Assembly: GCA_017964745.1 (NCBI GenBank)
Contig: JAGCRJ010000129.1
Location: forward strand, 1-5,922
DNA from: Lachnospiraceae bacterium
GTDB taxonomy: Bacteria; Bacillota; Clostridia; Lachnospirales; Lachnospiraceae
Length of the DNA: 5,922 nt
Direction: 5' to 3'
Of this stretch, positions 5,782-5,922 are shown piece after piece. The notes beneath the pieces are model-generated. The model was not told the origin of the DNA. It saw only the letters and a list, made by a program, of their open reading frames with translations, and searched no databases. Numbering within the stretch: position 1 is the first letter of the stretch; every line of letters begins with the position of its first letter. A program made the position numbers and the translations under genes.

Positions 5782-5922
5782 TCATTTAAGAGCATTTATT
5801 CTGGTGATAGCTCTCTGAAGAGCCATTTCCTCACGGGACATATCAACGTCATCCGTCTTGCTCTCGAGTCTCTTTTTGGCTCTTTCCATAGCAGCCTTTG
5901 CTCTCTCTTCATCGATCTCATC
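5782..5922 (-). CDS. atpC: ATP synthase F1 epsilon subunit, C-terminal fragment
   Basis: The last 46 codons of a gene that continues beyond the right edge, ending with TGA at 5782-5784. The visible part starts DEIDEERAKAAMERAKKRLE and ends REEMALQRAITRINALK. This is the two-helix C-terminal domain of the F1 epsilon subunit: the first helix with the EID-x-ERA pattern and the second with the A-x-x-RA-x-x-R-x-x-A pattern. In the family, epsilon sits on the central stalk next to gamma, couples rotation to catalysis, and its C-terminal helices can inhibit ATP hydrolysis. It is normally the last gene of the atp operon, which fits the terminator just downstream. The N-terminal beta-sandwich domain is outside the window. 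Confidence 0.92.
   Translation of the reverse strand, partial: DEIDEERAKAAMERAKKRLESKTDDVDMSREEMALQRAITRINALK

Overview
The window looks like a chromosomal segment of a Firmicute, most likely a member of the Lachnospiraceae or a close relative. The base composition is moderate. The clues are an F-type ATP synthase tail, a Phd/YefM plus PIN_3-type toxin-antitoxin pair, a CD1871A-like CXXC microprotein, and a large single-pass extracytoplasmic protein of a type I associate with that family. The taxon is inferred; no rRNA or other decisive marker is present. Nearly everything reads on the minus strand; only a gene fragment at the left edge reads on the plus strand.

From right to left, in the direction of transcription: (1) the last 46 codons of atpC (ATP synthase epsilon subunit), followed by a strong hairpin terminator at 5715-5750. 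(2) A probable four-gene operon: an 849-residue secreted or membrane-anchored protein (3141-5690), a TPR-thioredoxin (TlpA-like) protein (2059-3096), a 49-residue CXXC membrane microprotein (1892-2041), and a NapH-like polyferredoxin membrane protein (1057-1899). The operon ends at a hairpin at 946-975. (3) A compact type II toxin-antitoxin operon (antitoxin 566-808, toxin 157-582). It has its own promoter, overlaid by two copies of the palindrome TTAGCTAA whose centres are 25 bp apart. (4) A hairpin at 126-166 that lies between the convergent toxin gene and the C-terminal fragment of a plus-strand membrane protein (2-118), possibly a QueT-type queuosine-precursor transporter.

The most interesting part is the redox cassette. 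A membrane Fe-S protein with 21 cysteines, a one-helix protein ending in a CXXC tail and a membrane-anchored thioredoxin are encoded back to back, downstream of a large extracytoplasmic protein with 12 cysteines. The working hypothesis is that reducing power crosses the membrane through the Fe-S protein, passes to the CXXC microprotein and the TlpA-like protein, and serves extracytoplasmic thiols, perhaps those of the large protein itself. This is inference from gene order and motifs, not something the sequence proves. The large protein carries what may be a degenerate C39-like peptidase domain at its C-terminus. It also starts without a visible Shine-Dalgarno sequence, just downstream of a promoter-like element that overlaps the atp terminator.
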